From Anaerolineales bacterium (lineage in GTDB: Bacteria > Chloroflexota > Anaerolineae > Anaerolineales > Villigracilaceae), in assembly GCA_017985935.1 (NCBI GenBank), contig JAGNWT010000011.1:1-50085 (forward strand): a stretch of DNA of 50,085 nucleotides, in the 5' to 3' direction. Shown here one piece after another: positions 41,721 to 50,085 of this stretch. Each line of letters begins with the position of its first letter. Position 1 is the first letter of the stretch. A program made the position numbers and the translations under genes. The notes beneath the pieces were generated by a model. That model saw nothing but the letters and a program-made list of their open reading frames with translations. It had not been told where the DNA came from and did no database searches.

Positions 41721-42722
41721 ATGAAACTAGATGCCGCACTACCGCCCATTCAACTAAAGGATGTCCCTGCCATTGCGAAGTCTGCGCAGGAGATCGGATT
41801 CGACGCCCTGTGGACTCAGGAAACTCAACACGATCCCTTTCTGCCCTGCACACTGATCGCTGAACATTCAGAGACTCTGCGCTTCGGCACTGCCATTGCG
41901 GTCTCGTTTGCTCGCTCGCCCGCCAACCTCGCCTACACCGCCTGGGACCTCTCCTCCCAATCAGGCGGAAGATTTATTCTGGGGCTGGGCACGCAGGTCA
42001 AGGCTCACATTGAACGGCGGTTCGGCATGGCGTGGCCGGAATCGGTGACGGGAAAACTGCGCGAACAGATCGAAGTCATCCGCGCATTTTGGGATTGCTG
42101 GCAGAACGGCACGAAATTAAATTTCCGCGGCGAATATTACAAAGCGACGCTCATGTCGCCCTTCTTCAACCCCGGCGCGATCGAGCACCCGAACATTCCC
42201 ATCTACATTGCCGGCGTCAACACCGGGCTGGCCAAGCTGGCTGGTGAAAAGTGCGAGGGCTTCCACGCCCACCCATTCAACAGTCCACGCTACATGAACG
42301 AGGTCATTCTCCCGGCGATGGAAGAAGGCTTGCAAAAGGCAGGCAGGAGCCGCTCAGACATCACCATTTCGATGAGCCCGTTCGTGGCGACCTCTCCCGA
42401 AGAGCAAGCCTTCGCGCGGATGCAGATCGCCTTCTACGCTTCCACGCCATCCTATCAATCCGTGATGGATCTGCACGGCTGGAGCGAAACCGCGCAGCAA
42501 CTCTCGGGCTTCGCCGCCAAAGGCGAGTGGGCTGAAATGCCCATGCTCATCACCGACGAAATGCTGAACGAGTTTTGTCTCGTCACCACCCAGGAAAAAC
42601 TCGCAGAGGATCTGAAGAAACGCTTCAACGGGATCGCAGACCGACTCACGCTGTACACACCCTTCGTCCCCAATGAACGGGATGATTGGTGGAGACAATT
42701 GGCAAAAGCCATTAACGATTAA
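41721..42722 (+). CDS. LLM class F420/flavin-dependent oxidoreductase
   Basis: 333 residues in a bacterial-luciferase-like TIM barrel. It begins MKLDAALPPIQLKDVPAIAK and continues with EIGFDALWTQETQHDPFLP, LRFGTAIAVSFARSPANLAY and GGRFILGLGTQVKAHIERRFG, the common order of strands in F420-dependent LLM oxidoreductases; the DLSSQSGGRFILGLGTQVK stretch is the cofactor-binding turn. The substrate is unknown. GGAG lies 8 nt before ATG 41721. Confidence 0.85.
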   Translation: MKLDAALPPIQLKDVPAIAKSAQEIGFDALWTQETQHDPFLPCTLIAEHSETLRFGTAIAVSFARSPANLAYTAWDLSSQSGGRFILGLGTQVKAHIERRFGMAWPESVTGKLREQIEVIRAFWDCWQNGTKLNFRGEYYKATLMSPFFNPGAIEHPNIPIYIAGVNTGLAKLAGEKCEGFHAHPFNSPRYMNEVILPAMEEGLQKAGRSRSDITISMSPFVATSPEEQAFARMQIAFYASTPSYQSVMDLHGWSETAQQLSGFAAKGEWAEMPMLITDEMLNEFCLVTTQEKLAEDLKKRFNGIADRLTLYTPFVPNERDDWWRQLAKAIND

Positions 42723-42757
42723 CAACAAGCCGGCAGGCAGAATACGAGGAATCTTTC

Positions 42758-43087
42758 ATGAACTTTAACGACTACCAAACCAAATCACGCGGCACTGCAA
42801 AATACCCAGCAATTGGGCATGGAGTGGTCTACCCCACCCTTGGGCTGGTCAACGAAGCGGGCGAAGTGGCAGGCAAGATCAAAAAGGTCTTCCGCGACAA
42901 AGGCGGCGAGATCAACCCCGAAACCCGCGAAGCCCTCAAAGCCGAATTGGGCGACGTTCTCTGGTATCTGGCACAGGTCGCCACCGAACTGGACCTCTCG
43001 CTGGATGAGATCGCAGAATACAACATCGCCAAACTGCTCGACAGACAAGCCCGCGGAAAAATTCAAGGAGACGGCGACAATCGCTAG
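42758..43087 (+). CDS. MazG-like nucleoside triphosphate pyrophosphohydrolase
   Basis: 109 residues. NEAGEVAGKIKKV (Glu33, Glu36) and ELGDVLWYLAQ (Glu63, Asp66) supply the four acidic residues of the all-alpha NTP pyrophosphohydrolase site. It is a single-domain MazG-like protein, shorter than the double-domain MazG of E. coli, and could remove aberrant nucleotides. GAGGAA lies 6 nt before ATG 42758. A hairpin terminator follows at 43141. Confidence 0.88.
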   Translation: MNFNDYQTKSRGTAKYPAIGHGVVYPTLGLVNEAGEVAGKIKKVFRDKGGEINPETREALKAELGDVLWYLAQVATELDLSLDEIAEYNIAKLLDRQARGKIQGDGDNR

Positions 43088-43140
43088 AACAGCAAAAGTG
43101 AAAGCTTTATGATCTGCACAAGCAAATAAAAAGAACGAAA

Positions 43141-43171
43141 ATGAAAAAGCCCGGTTTTGGGCTTTTTTCAT
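43141..43171 (+). terminator. Rho-independent terminator after mazG-like gene
   Basis: Stem ATGAAAAAGCCC (43141-43152) pairs with GGGCTTTTTTCAT (43159-43171, one extra T), loop GGTTTT. Six Ts are part of the right arm. It separates the mazG-like gene from clpC. Confidence 0.9.
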
Positions 43172-43338
43172 CCAAAAACGGGGAAATTCAGATACCTGCC
43201 CTTTTGTATAGGGAAACATACGGTAAGATTCAAGTGAATGGGGATAACAGGGAATCAATTGCAGAACGAATTTCTTTCAATGTACAACCTGCAAAAAATT
43301 CTAACCTTTTTCCAACGTCGACTTGTCCCGCTTTTTGG

Positions 43339-43361
43339 TACAATGCCTTAATAATCAGGAG
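43339..43361 (+). promoter_or_regulatory. -10 box and Shine-Dalgarno before clpC
   Basis: GGTACAAT at 43337-43344, then a 12-nt stretch, and AGGAG at 43357-43361, 6 nt before ATG 43368. No CIRCE or CtsR-type repeat was seen in the 280-bp region, so clpC control by those heat-shock repressors is not supported here. Confidence 0.55.
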
Positions 43362-43367
43362 AATAAT

Positions 43368-45851
43368 ATGGCCGGAATGGAAAGATTTACACAAAGAGCA
43401 AGGCGTGTACTCAGCCTCGCACATCAAGAAGCAGAGCGGGCCCGCCAGAACAGCATAGGCACCGAGCATCTCATCCTCGGACTCATGGATGAAGAAGGCG
43501 GCGTTGCCGGGCGCGTACTGCGTGACCTCGGCATGACTCCCGAACGTGTTCGCGAAGTCGTGCAGCGCGTCACCGGCACATCAGCCAGCTTCGATCCCAG
43601 CCACATTGAACTTGCAGCAGAAACCCAGCAGGTTCTGGAATTCGCCATTGAAGAAGCCCGCCGTCTGGGGCATCACTACATCGGCACTGAGCACATCCTG
43701 CTCGGGCTGATCCGTGTCGAATCCACTGGAATGGAAGTCCTGCGTCGCCTCGGCGTCACCGCAGATCAGATCCGCCGGCAGACCCGCCGCGTCCTCAACG
43801 AATCCGCATCCTCCTCCCCGACGCCTGCCGGCCCACAACCGGGCAAGGGCGGCGCCGCGGCGAACAACCCCAAGACCCCGCTGGTCGATCAACTCGCCAG
43901 CGACCTGACCTCAAAAGCCGAAGAGAAAAAGCTCGACCCCGTCATCGGTCGTCAAAAAGAGATCGAACGCGTCATTCAAATTTTGGCGCGCCGCACCAAG
44001 AACAATCCCGCCCTGATCGGTGAACCGGGCGTCGGCAAGACCGCCATCGTGGAAGGTCTCGCCCAACGCATCATCGACGGCGACGTCCCCGCCCCGCTCA
44101 TGAACAAGCGCGTACTCCAATTGGATGTAGGCTCTCTTGTCGCGGGCACCATGTACCGTGGTCAGTTCGAAGAAAGACTCAAGCGCATCATCGATGAGTT
44201 AAAGCAATCGGGTGCGATCCTGTTCATTGACGAGGTTCATATGCTCGTCGGAGCAGGAGCCGCCGGCTCCTCAGTCGATGCGGCGAACATCCTCAAGCCC
44301 GCTCTATCCCGCGGTGAATTGCAGGTTATTGGCGCGACCACTCTCGACGAGTACCGCAAGCACATCGAATCAGACGCCGCGCTCGAACGCCGCTTCCAAT
44401 CGGTGCAGGTGGATGAACCCTCTGAAGAGGAAACCATTCAGATCCTCAAGGGCATCCGGGGTGCATACGAAGAGCATCACCACCTTGTCATTTCTGACGA
44501 GGCGCTCGAAGCCGCCACGCATCTTTCCTCACGCTACGTCACTGAAAGATTTTTACCCGACAAAGCCATTGACCTGATCGACGAATCTTCCTCACGCGTG
44601 CGCATGTACAAGAGTCCCGCCGCGAAACACGCCAAGGACCTGTTCGGGCAGCTGCGACAGGCACGCCAGAACCGCACTCTGGCTCAAGAAGAAGGAAACT
44701 CGGAAGACATCAAGGAATGGGAAGAGCGCGAGACAGATCTCGGTCAGCAGATCGAACGTCTGCGCACCGGCTGGGATCGCGCCAACAGCCCCGTTGTTTC
44801 AGCGGAAGATATCGCCGAAGTCGTATCCATGTGGACCGGTGTGCCGCTCATGCAGTTGGCTGAAGCCGAATCACAGCGTCTGCTCAAGATGGAAGACGAA
44901 CTTCGCCGCTCCATCATCGGTCAGGAAGATGCGATCGTGGCCATCTCCCGCGCTGTGCGCCGCGCACGCGCCGGGCTCAAAGACCCGAAACGCCCCATCG
45001 GCTCATTCATGTTCCTCGGACCCACAGGCGTGGGCAAGACCGAGTTGACCAAGTCACTTGCCAAGTTCATGTTCGGCAGTGAAGAAGCCGCCATTCAATT
45101 GGATATGTCTGAGTTCATGGAGCGTCACACCGCCGCCCGCCTGGTGGGTGCCCCTCCCGGATACGTCGGCTACGAAGATGCCGGTCAATTGACCGAAGCC
45201 CTGCGCCGCCGCCCGTACTCCATTGTCGTCTTCGATGAGATTGAAAAGGCTCACCCTGAAGTCCACAACATGCTGCTCCAGATCATGGAAGAGGGTCACC
45301 TCTCCGATGCGAAGGGACGCAAGGTGGATTTCCGCAATGCGATCATCGTCATGACCTCCAACATCGGCGCGGACATGATCAAGAACCAGACTTCGCTCGG
45401 CTTTGCGCTCAAACGCGATGAAGCGACTGAAGAAAAACTTTCCTACGACGATATGCGCAAGCGTCTCAATGAGTCGCTTAAGCGCGCCTTCCGCCCGGAA
45501 TTCATCAACCGCATGGACTCCATCGTCATCTTCCGCTCGCTCAACAAGGAAGATATCCAGCAGATCGTTTCGCTCGAACTATTCAAGGTCTCGGAACGTC
45601 TCAAGGACCACCAGATCGTGCTGACCGCCTCTGAAGAAGCGCTTTCGCTGCTCGCTTCACAAGGCTACGATGCGGAATTTGGCGCCCGCCCGCTGCGCCG
45701 CGTCATCCAGCAGAAGGTGGAAGACCCGTTGTCGGACCGTGTGCTCGGCGGCGAATTTCTGAACGGAGACTCCGTCAAAGTGGAAGTCAACGATGATGGC
45801 GAGTTGGTGCTCAATAAACTGAGCGAAAAACTCCCGGAACCAAGTCTGTAA
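43368..45851 (+). CDS. clpC: ATP-dependent Clp protease ATP-binding subunit ClpC
   Basis: 827 residues from ATG 43368 ([15 protein letters not shown]), with AGGAG 6 nt upstream. Two N-terminal Clp-N repeats span residues 1 to about 145 ([11 protein letters not shown] and [11 protein letters not shown] mark the two halves). The first AAA+ module has Walker A GEPGVGKT near 219 and Walker [11 protein letters not shown]; the second has GPTGVGKT near 550 and [12 protein letters not shown] coiled middle region lies near 420-470 ([14 protein letters not shown], then QQIERLRTG), of the short ClpC type. It unfolds substrates for ClpP; ClpP is not in the window. Confidence 0.96.
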   Translation: MAGMERFTQRARRVLSLAHQEAERARQNSIGTEHLILGLMDEEGGVAGRVLRDLGMTPERVREVVQRVTGTSASFDPSHIELAAETQQVLEFAIEEARRLGHHYIGTEHILLGLIRVESTGMEVLRRLGVTADQIRRQTRRVLNESASSSPTPAGPQPGKGGAAANNPKTPLVDQLASDLTSKAEEKKLDPVIGRQKEIERVIQILARRTKNNPALIGEPGVGKTAIVEGLAQRIIDGDVPAPLMNKRVLQLDVGSLVAGTMYRGQFEERLKRIIDELKQSGAILFIDEVHMLVGAGAAGSSVDAANILKPALSRGELQVIGATTLDEYRKHIESDAALERRFQSVQVDEPSEEETIQILKGIRGAYEEHHHLVISDEALEAATHLSSRYVTERFLPDKAIDLIDESSSRVRMYKSPAAKHAKDLFGQLRQARQNRTLAQEEGNSEDIKEWEERETDLGQQIERLRTGWDRANSPVVSAEDIAEVVSMWTGVPLMQLAEAESQRLLKMEDELRRSIIGQEDAIVAISRAVRRARAGLKDPKRPIGSFMFLGPTGVGKTELTKSLAKFMFGSEEAAIQLDMSEFMERHTAARLVGAPPGYVGYEDAGQLTEALRRRPYSIVVFDEIEKAHPEVHNMLLQIMEEGHLSDAKGRKVDFRNAIIVMTSNIGADMIKNQTSLGFALKRDEATEEKLSYDDMRKRLNESLKRAFRPEFINRMDSIVIFRSLNKEDIQQIVSLELFKVSERLKDHQIVLTASEEALSLLASQGYDAEFGARPLRRVIQQKVEDPLSDRVLGGEFLNGDSVKVEVNDDGELVLNKLSEKLPEPSL

Positions 45852-45860
45852 ATAAATTAT

Positions 45861-45889
45861 GTTGGGGCACGGCTTTGCTGTGCCCCAAC
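45861..45889 (+). terminator. Hairpin after clpC, no T run
   Basis: GTTGGGGCAC (45861-45870) pairs with GTGCCCCAAC (45880-45889), and the loop GGCTTTGCT can extend the stem by three more pairs. It fills nearly the whole 45-bp gap between clpC and the TPR protein gene. With no T run it may be a partial terminator or a palindromic repeat. Confidence 0.6.
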
Positions 45890-45896
45890 GCTTATC

Positions 45897-46949
45897 ATGA
45901 CAAAACAAGAACTACTCAAGCAAGCAGATTACACCTTCCAACGCGGCAATCGGGAACTGGCAAAAAAGTACCTGTCAGATTTCCTGGCGAAATATCCCGA
46001 AGAAGAAGCCGCGTGGATGCTGATGGCACGCATCCTGGAAGACCCGGAACAGAAGACCGCCTGTTACGAGCGTGTGCTTAAGCTCAACCCGAACAATGCC
46101 GAGGCAAAGATCGGGTTGACGCGAATCAAACTCCCAGGCAAGACGATCCCCAAAAATCTTTTGATCGCCAATCAGTCGAATCCATCCGCCCGCCCATCGC
46201 GGACGTTCATGCGCGGATTTGGGATCTTCGCGGCGCTGGTGTTGGTGCTGGGCAGCACATCCTTTGTGGTAGCACGCAACACTCCATCCTCGGCGGTCGC
46301 CAGCCTGTTGACGATCGCCACCCCGACCCTCTACACTGGCAGCCCGATCAGCGGCGATGTCGCGTCACAAACGCGAGCCAGGATCAGCGCACAATATCCG
46401 CAGTACGCGCCGCTTGTGGACGCGTTGATCAGCTTTGCAGTGGATAACGCCGAGAGCGGGTTGGAAGGCGCGCCCGAACGTCCCGGCGTGCAAATGGTTC
46501 CTTCGGAATCCACCGCTCTCGAGGCGATGACCGCCTTTGAAAAGGCGCTCCCTCAGCCCGGGTCACTCTCCTCTGTCACGCTCACCGAAAAGCAGTTGAC
46601 TTCATGGCTGGCGTTGGAAATACAGAACACTCCCGACCTGCCGTTCAGTGATATGCATGTTTACTTGCAGAATGACCAGATCCAGCTTTGGTGCATGGTG
46701 AATGGCACAACGAATTCCACATCCGCGCTGATCACGGGCAGCCTCGGCATTGACTCGAACAAAAATCCAAAAATTCAAATCGAGTCGATCCAGATCGGCA
46801 CACAACCCCTGCCCGGCATGCTGGTCTCACAGATGGAAGCCTGGCTCAATCAGTTCATTCTGGACAAGATCGCCCAACAGTCACCGGGGCTGCAGGTGAT
46901 GAACGTAAATGTCTCGAACGGGTTGATCACAGTTTCGGGAATGAGATAA
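45897..46949 (+). CDS. TPR-containing membrane-anchored protein of unknown function
   Basis: 350 residues in three parts. Residues 1 to about 78 form TPR-like helices (KQADYTFQRGNRELAKKYLS and ACYERVLKLNPNNAEAKIGL). A single membrane helix spans about 103-123 (GFGIFAALVLVLGSTSFVVA). The rest, about 230 residues, is extracytoplasmic, with SLSSVTLTEKQLTSWLALEI and PDLPFSDMHVYLQNDQIQL in a predicted beta-rich domain ending ISVSGMR-like. The layout (cytoplasmic TPR, anchor, outer domain) suits a signalling or assembly factor. There is no Shine-Dalgarno; the start at 45897 lies 7 nt after a hairpin. Confidence 0.65.
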   Translation: MTKQELLKQADYTFQRGNRELAKKYLSDFLAKYPEEEAAWMLMARILEDPEQKTACYERVLKLNPNNAEAKIGLTRIKLPGKTIPKNLLIANQSNPSARPSRTFMRGFGIFAALVLVLGSTSFVVARNTPSSAVASLLTIATPTLYTGSPISGDVASQTRARISAQYPQYAPLVDALISFAVDNAESGLEGAPERPGVQMVPSESTALEAMTAFEKALPQPGSLSSVTLTEKQLTSWLALEIQNTPDLPFSDMHVYLQNDQIQLWCMVNGTTNSTSALITGSLGIDSNKNPKIQIESIQIGTQPLPGMLVSQMEAWLNQFILDKIAQQSPGLQVMNVNVSNGLITVSGMR

Positions 46950-46959
46950 AGAAATCAAA

Positions 46960-46987
46960 AAAACGACCGCCTATCGGCGGTCGTTTT
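46960..46987 (+). terminator. Rho-independent terminator after TPR protein gene
   Basis: AAAACGACCGCC (46960-46971), loop TATC, GGCGGTCGTTTT (46976-46987): a 12-bp perfect stem ending in four Ts, 11 bp past the stop. Confidence 0.9.
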
Positions 46988-47080
46988 GCATAAACTGTTA
47001 TCTTTCCTTAATAATATTTTCGCCTTTGACAGCATCTGAAAGGTGTCGAGCCGAAATCATTTGGAACAGGAGAATTTATC

Positions 47081-47632
47081 ATGAGCAGTTCTTACGAAAC
47101 CACAACCCTTGCCGGCGGATGCTTCTGGTGTCTGGAAGCCGTGTTCGATGAAGCAAAGGGAATCATCTCTGTCGAGTCAGGATATGCCAATGGGCATGTT
47201 CCCAACCCAAGCTACCGTGATGTATGCGGCGGGGACACGGGACACGCGGAAGTGGTGCGGGTCACCTTTGACCCGGCCGTGATCTCGTTCCGCGACATTC
47301 TCAACGTCTTCTTTGCCATTCACGACCCGACCACACTCAACCGTCAGGGCGCGGATGTCGGCACGCAATACCGTTCGGGGATCTATTATCACACCCCTGA
47401 GCAAAAGGAGATCGCAGAGAGCCTCATCCGCGAGCTGAATGCCCAGGGGATCTGGAACAGCCCGATCGTTACGGAGGTCGAGCCGCTCAAGGATTTCTAT
47501 CTCGCCGAAGATTATCATCAGGAATACTTTGCGCGCAATCCTTTCCAGCCATATTGCATGGCGGTCGTCTCGCCGAAGGTATCGAAATTTCGAAAACACT
47601 TTTTAGGGTTATTGAAGAAACAACCCGCATAA
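47081..47632 (+). CDS. msrA: Peptide-methionine (S)-S-oxide reductase MsrA
   Basis: 183 residues. The catalytic motif [11 protein letters not shown] has the nucleophile Cys14 with Cys17 behind it. [31 protein letters not shown] and [24 protein letters not shown] are the conserved MsrA segments; [13 protein letters not shown] closes the core. It repairs oxidised methionine in proteins with thioredoxin. Only Cys52 in DVCGGDTGH is present as a possible resolving cysteine; the extra C-terminal cysteines of the E. coli enzyme are replaced by a single Cys in [13 protein letters not shown] lies 8 nt before ATG 47081. Confidence 0.95.
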   Translation: MSSSYETTTLAGGCFWCLEAVFDEAKGIISVESGYANGHVPNPSYRDVCGGDTGHAEVVRVTFDPAVISFRDILNVFFAIHDPTTLNRQGADVGTQYRSGIYYHTPEQKEIAESLIRELNAQGIWNSPIVTEVEPLKDFYLAEDYHQEYFARNPFQPYCMAVVSPKVSKFRKHFLGLLKKQPA

Positions 47633-47642
47633 AAATCCGCGA

Positions 47643-47672
47643 GAGCACAGGGTTGCCTGTGCTCTTTTTTTT
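47643..47672 (+). terminator. Rho-independent terminator after msrA
   Basis: GAGCACAGG (47643-47651), loop GTTG, CCTGTGCTC (47656-47664), followed by eight Ts (47665-47672). A textbook terminator, 10 bp past the msrA stop. Confidence 0.95.
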
Positions 47673-47743
47673 CGTTTTGCCCAATTCAGCCGAAAAATAG
47701 TCTGTGTTAGAATAATATTCATCTCCCTTTCATGAGGAATTTT

Positions 47744-48532
47744 GTGTCCAACACATCCAAGACCGTTCAAGCAACTCCACTTAATCCCCGCAAGCGGGCG
47801 ATCGTAGTCGGCGCTTCCGGCGGGATCGGCGCTGCCCTCTCCCGCAAACTTGCCCGCGAGGGATTCTCCATCGCGCTCGTGGACCGGGACCGGGGCTCTC
47901 TGCAATCTCTGTGCGATGACATCAACAAAACTTCAGGCGAAACCCGCGCGCTGATCTACGAACACGATGTTACAAAATACAACTCCGTGCCCGACACTCT
48001 GCGCCGCATCATTGCCGACCTTGGCGGGATCGACACGCTGGTGTACATCGCCGGTGTGATCTACTTCCCCGCCATCGATGAGTATAACTTTGCCGAAGAC
48101 CACAAGATGGTCGAGGTGAATCTGCTCGGCGCAATGGCATGGACCGGCGCAGTTGCCCCGCTCTTTCAAAATGCCAAAGGCGGACAGATCGTCGGCATCT
48201 CCTCGGTAGCCGGTGACCGCGGGCGTGTGAGCAACCCCGGATACAACGCGTCCAAAGCCGGTCTCACCAACTATCTCGAGGCGCTCCGCAACCGGCTCAC
48301 CCGCCACGGCGTGAACGTGCTCACGGTCAAGCCGGGCTTCGTCAAGACTCCCCCCACGCTCAACAATGTAAAGAAGCTCATGTTCGCGGTCGAACCCAAT
48401 GTTGCCGCAGACATGATCTGGGATGGGATGAAGAAACGCAAGCAGACCATTTACGTTTCGGGCATCTGGAAGTTGATCATGCTCGTCATCCGCCACATCC
48501 CGTCCGTTATCTTCCGCCGTCTTAGTTTCTAA
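47744..48532 (+). CDS. DprE2-like short-chain dehydrogenase
   Basis: 262 residues from GTG 47744 (AGGA lies 5 nt upstream; ATG 47732 is the alternative). NAD(P) motif VGASGGIGAALSR, catalytic Ser in GISSVAGDRG and Tyr/Lys in GYNASKAG. The C-terminus, with LIMLVIRHIPSVIFRRLSF, closely resembles the end of mycobacterial DprE2 (MMVLRHIPRSIFRKLPI), the reductase that makes decaprenyl-phosphoryl arabinose from the keto intermediate. The DprE1-like oxidase is the next gene, as in mycobacteria. Polyprenyl-phosphate ribose to arabinose conversion is inferred. The hydrophobic end could associate with the membrane. Confidence 0.8.
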   Translation: MSNTSKTVQATPLNPRKRAIVVGASGGIGAALSRKLAREGFSIALVDRDRGSLQSLCDDINKTSGETRALIYEHDVTKYNSVPDTLRRIIADLGGIDTLVYIAGVIYFPAIDEYNFAEDHKMVEVNLLGAMAWTGAVAPLFQNAKGGQIVGISSVAGDRGRVSNPGYNASKAGLTNYLEALRNRLTRHGVNVLTVKPGFVKTPPTLNNVKKLMFAVEPNVAADMIWDGMKKRKQTIYVSGIWKLIMLVIRHIPSVIFRRLSF

Positions 48533-48533
48533 T

Positions 48534-48561
48534 CAAATGCTTCGGGAAACCGAAGCATTTG
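48534..48561 (+). terminator. Perfect 12-bp hairpin with GAAA loop between SDR and FAD oxidase genes
   Basis: CAAATGCTTCGG (48534-48545), loop GAAA, CCGAAGCATTTG (48550-48561). A perfect stem with a GNRA-type tetraloop, starting 1 bp after the SDR stop. There is no T run, so it may be an attenuating or mRNA-stabilising hairpin rather than a full terminator; the downstream gene belongs to the same pathway. Confidence 0.7.
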
Positions 48562-48575
48562 CATGGTAAGTCAAA

Positions 48576-49976
48576 ATGAACATCACAAAAAGCTTCACCC
48601 AACTGGAAAACTTCGGCCACTCGCACAGCGCGCCGGCATATTTCATCCAAATCAACATCCCCGAAGAGATCACAGAAGTTTTTGATTACGCAAAAAAGGC
48701 AGGGCTGAAAGTCACCGCCCGTGGAGCCGGACGCAGCTACAACGATGCGGCGCTGGCCGGCGGCGGCATCGTGCTCGACATGCGCGGCATGAACGCCATC
48801 ACCCGCTGGGATAAATCCACCGGGCTGGTCACCGCCCAGCCGGGCACCACGCTCGAACAGCTTTGGCAAAAGGTGGAACCCGATGGCTGGTGGCCGCCTG
48901 TTGTGTCAGGCACAATGAAAACAACCTTGGGGGGATGTCTTAGCGCGAACATTCACGGCAAAAACAATTTCAAAATGGGAACCTTTGGTGAGCATGTGGT
49001 CGAATTCACCGCCATCCTGCCCACCGGCGCCGAAGTCACCTGTTCACCAAAAAAGAACGCGGACCTGTTCTACGCCATGATCAGCGGACTTGGGATGCTG
49101 GGCATTTTCACTTCTGTGACCATGCAAATGAAGCGCATCCACTCCGGACTTTTGACCGTGGACGCCTACCCCGTGCCCAATTTACACGGACAGCTTTCCG
49201 CTCTGCTGGATGGCGCGCCCCACAACGATTACATCGTCGGCTGGATGGACGGTCTCGCGAAAGGAAAATCGCTTGGTCGCGGACAGATCCACGCGGCGCA
49301 TTACCTGCACGAAGGCGAAGACCCAAATCCGCGCGAGACGATGAAGATCAAGAATCAGATCCTGCCGCCATACATCTTCGGTGTATTTCCCAAGGCTCTT
49401 CTGCACTACTTCATGTCGCCCTTCATGAACAACTTCGGCACATGGGGGGTGAATACTGCGAAATATATCGCATCCATTCGCAAGCACACCTTCCGCCAAT
49501 CACATGCCGCATTCCATTTTCTGCTGGACTATGTTCCCAACTGGGAGCTTTCCTACGGGCGCAGCGGGTTGATCCAATATCAATCCTTTGTGCCGAAGGA
49601 AACCGCCGAAGCCGCATGGATTGAGATCATCAAACTCTCGCACAAGAATCGCCTGCCCACCTACCTGGGCGTGACCAAACGTCACCGCCCCGATAAATTT
49701 CTGCTGACACATGCCGTGGATGGTTTCTCACTCGCCATGGATTTCAAAGTGACCAACAGCAACCGTTCCCGTTTGCGAACCATGTTACAGGAATTTGACA
49801 AAATCATTTTGCAGGCAGGCGGCAGGTTTTATTTTGCAAAGAACAGTGAAACCACCGCCCAAACAGCGCAGGCCTTTTATGGCGAAGAAACGGTTGCCGA
49901 GTTTAGAAAATTTAAAAAACGCTGCGACCCGAACGGGTTGCTGGAATCGGATCTGTACCGAAGATTATTCGGATGA
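48576..49976 (+). CDS. DprE1-like FAD-dependent oxidase
   Basis: 466 residues of the vanillyl-alcohol-oxidase/FAD_binding_4 type. TARGAGRSYNDAALAGGGIV (about 47-66) and VVSGTMKTTLGGCLSANIHGKNN (about 108-130) are the FAD-binding loops and match mycobacterial DprE1 in order (GRSYGDAAQNGGG; DIHGKNHH). Near the C-terminus, FAKNSETTAQTA holds Lys422 at the place of the catalytic Lys of DprE1. At the benzothiazinone-target cysteine position (residue 387 in Mycobacterium tuberculosis) this protein has Ala387 in GFSLAMDFK. It would oxidise the C2 hydroxyl of a polyprenyl-phosphoryl ribose. Start ATG 48576 lacks a Shine-Dalgarno. Confidence 0.82.
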   Translation: MNITKSFTQLENFGHSHSAPAYFIQINIPEEITEVFDYAKKAGLKVTARGAGRSYNDAALAGGGIVLDMRGMNAITRWDKSTGLVTAQPGTTLEQLWQKVEPDGWWPPVVSGTMKTTLGGCLSANIHGKNNFKMGTFGEHVVEFTAILPTGAEVTCSPKKNADLFYAMISGLGMLGIFTSVTMQMKRIHSGLLTVDAYPVPNLHGQLSALLDGAPHNDYIVGWMDGLAKGKSLGRGQIHAAHYLHEGEDPNPRETMKIKNQILPPYIFGVFPKALLHYFMSPFMNNFGTWGVNTAKYIASIRKHTFRQSHAAFHFLLDYVPNWELSYGRSGLIQYQSFVPKETAEAAWIEIIKLSHKNRLPTYLGVTKRHRPDKFLLTHAVDGFSLAMDFKVTNSNRSRLRTMLQEFDKIILQAGGRFYFAKNSETTAQTAQAFYGEETVAEFRKFKKRCDPNGLLESDLYRRLFG

Positions 49977-49983
49977 CCGTCTC

Positions 49984-50030
49984 TCACATTTCACGCATCA
50001 TGTTTCAAGTGATGCGTGAAATGTGATTTT
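49984..50030 (+). terminator. Perfect 17-bp hairpin terminator after DprE1-like gene
   Basis: Arms 49984-50000 (core TCACATTTCACGCATCA) and 50010-50026 are exact inverted copies with a 9-nt loop, followed by TTTT. It lies 8 bp after the oxidase stop. Confidence 0.9.
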
Positions 50031-50047
50031 GCCTCCATCTTATTGTT

Positions 50048-50085
50048 ATGTCTATCGAAATTCACGACCTCGGACTGGTTGATTA
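50048..50085 (+). CDS. Partial CDS, possibly lipoyl(octanoyl) transferase
   Basis: Only 12 complete codons are present: MSIEIHDLGLVD, with Tyr likely next. The -DLGLVDY- opening resembles the first strand of LipB-type octanoyl transferases (LGLxxYxxA), but twelve residues cannot prove it. No Shine-Dalgarno is seen before ATG 50048. The start lies 17 bp beyond the terminator of the oxidase gene. Confidence 0.35.
   Translation, partial: MSIEIHDLGLVD

Noticed and set aside
43230..43260. Sequence GGATAACAGGGAAT resembling a homing endonuclease site
   Set aside because: The similarity is partial and there is no endonuclease gene or intron nearby; chance is the simplest reading.
43172..43338. CIRCE or CtsR heat-shock operator before clpC
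   Set aside because: No inverted TTAGCACTC or GGTCAAA direct repeat could be found in the region.

Overview
This window reads as a stretch of chromosome from a Chloroflexota bacterium, most likely class Anaerolineae. That is an inference from overall gene content (many multi-spanning GT-C-like proteins, a TPR-plus-membrane-anchor protein, a DUF951 protein, no lipopolysaccharide core or lipid A genes) and from start sites that often carry a TANNNT box 6-10 nt before the ATG. No rRNA, tRNA, CRISPR array, intact transposase or phage gene was found by eye.

Positions 1-34.4 kb are a large cell-surface glycan locus, almost all on the minus strand. Reading leftward from 7.0 kb, one operon holds a MarR/EPS-type winged-helix regulator, an NAD-dependent epimerase, GDP-L-fucose synthase (fcl), an ABC-2 exporter permease (wzm), an inserted four-helix-bundle gene, the exporter ATPase (wzt), a capsule-type glycosyltransferase and the start of a methyltransferase. 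On the other side of the regulator a methyltransferase-GT2 fusion is transcribed rightward. From 8.6 to 30.9 kb lie five large polytopic membrane proteins, GT2 and GT4 glycosyltransferases, two UPF0104/AglD-like flippase-domain proteins, an asparagine-synthase-like amidotransferase, GDP-mannose 4,6-dehydratase (gmd) and a Wzx-type flippase. From 31 to 34.4 kb are an AT-rich orphan gene, a UDP-sugar 4-epimerase and a nucleotide-sugar dehydrogenase. The locus can therefore make GDP-fucose-type and UDP-uronate-type precursors, assemble them on lipid carriers, and export them by two kinds of transporter.

The most interesting regulatory signal is a near-identical 23-bp site (palindrome AATTCAG-N3-CTGAATT overlapping a TATAAT box). 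It occurs exactly twice by eye: before the regulator-epimerase-fcl-exporter operon and before gmd. The two consecutive enzymes of GDP-fucose synthesis sit in different operons 18 kb apart but share this site, so a small glycan regulon run by the regulator is proposed.

Positions 34.4-43.1 kb are mostly housekeeping: a tsaE-tsaB-rimI-UDG operon with 4-nt overlaps, a GT4 glycolipid-type glycosyltransferase, DUF951, an MBL-fold hydrolase overlapping a Crp/Fnr regulator, a hotdog thioesterase, an M42 aminopeptidase, an LLM-class oxidoreductase and a MazG-like pyrophosphohydrolase. Positions 43.4-50 kb hold clpC, a TPR membrane protein, msrA and an SDR plus FAD-oxidase pair closely resembling DprE2/DprE1, the enzymes that epimerise polyprenyl-phosphoryl ribose to arabinose in mycobacteria. 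A gene start resembling lipB closes the window. Strong hairpin terminators separate several units, and a family of short degenerate repeats occupies the intercistronic gaps of the glycan operons.
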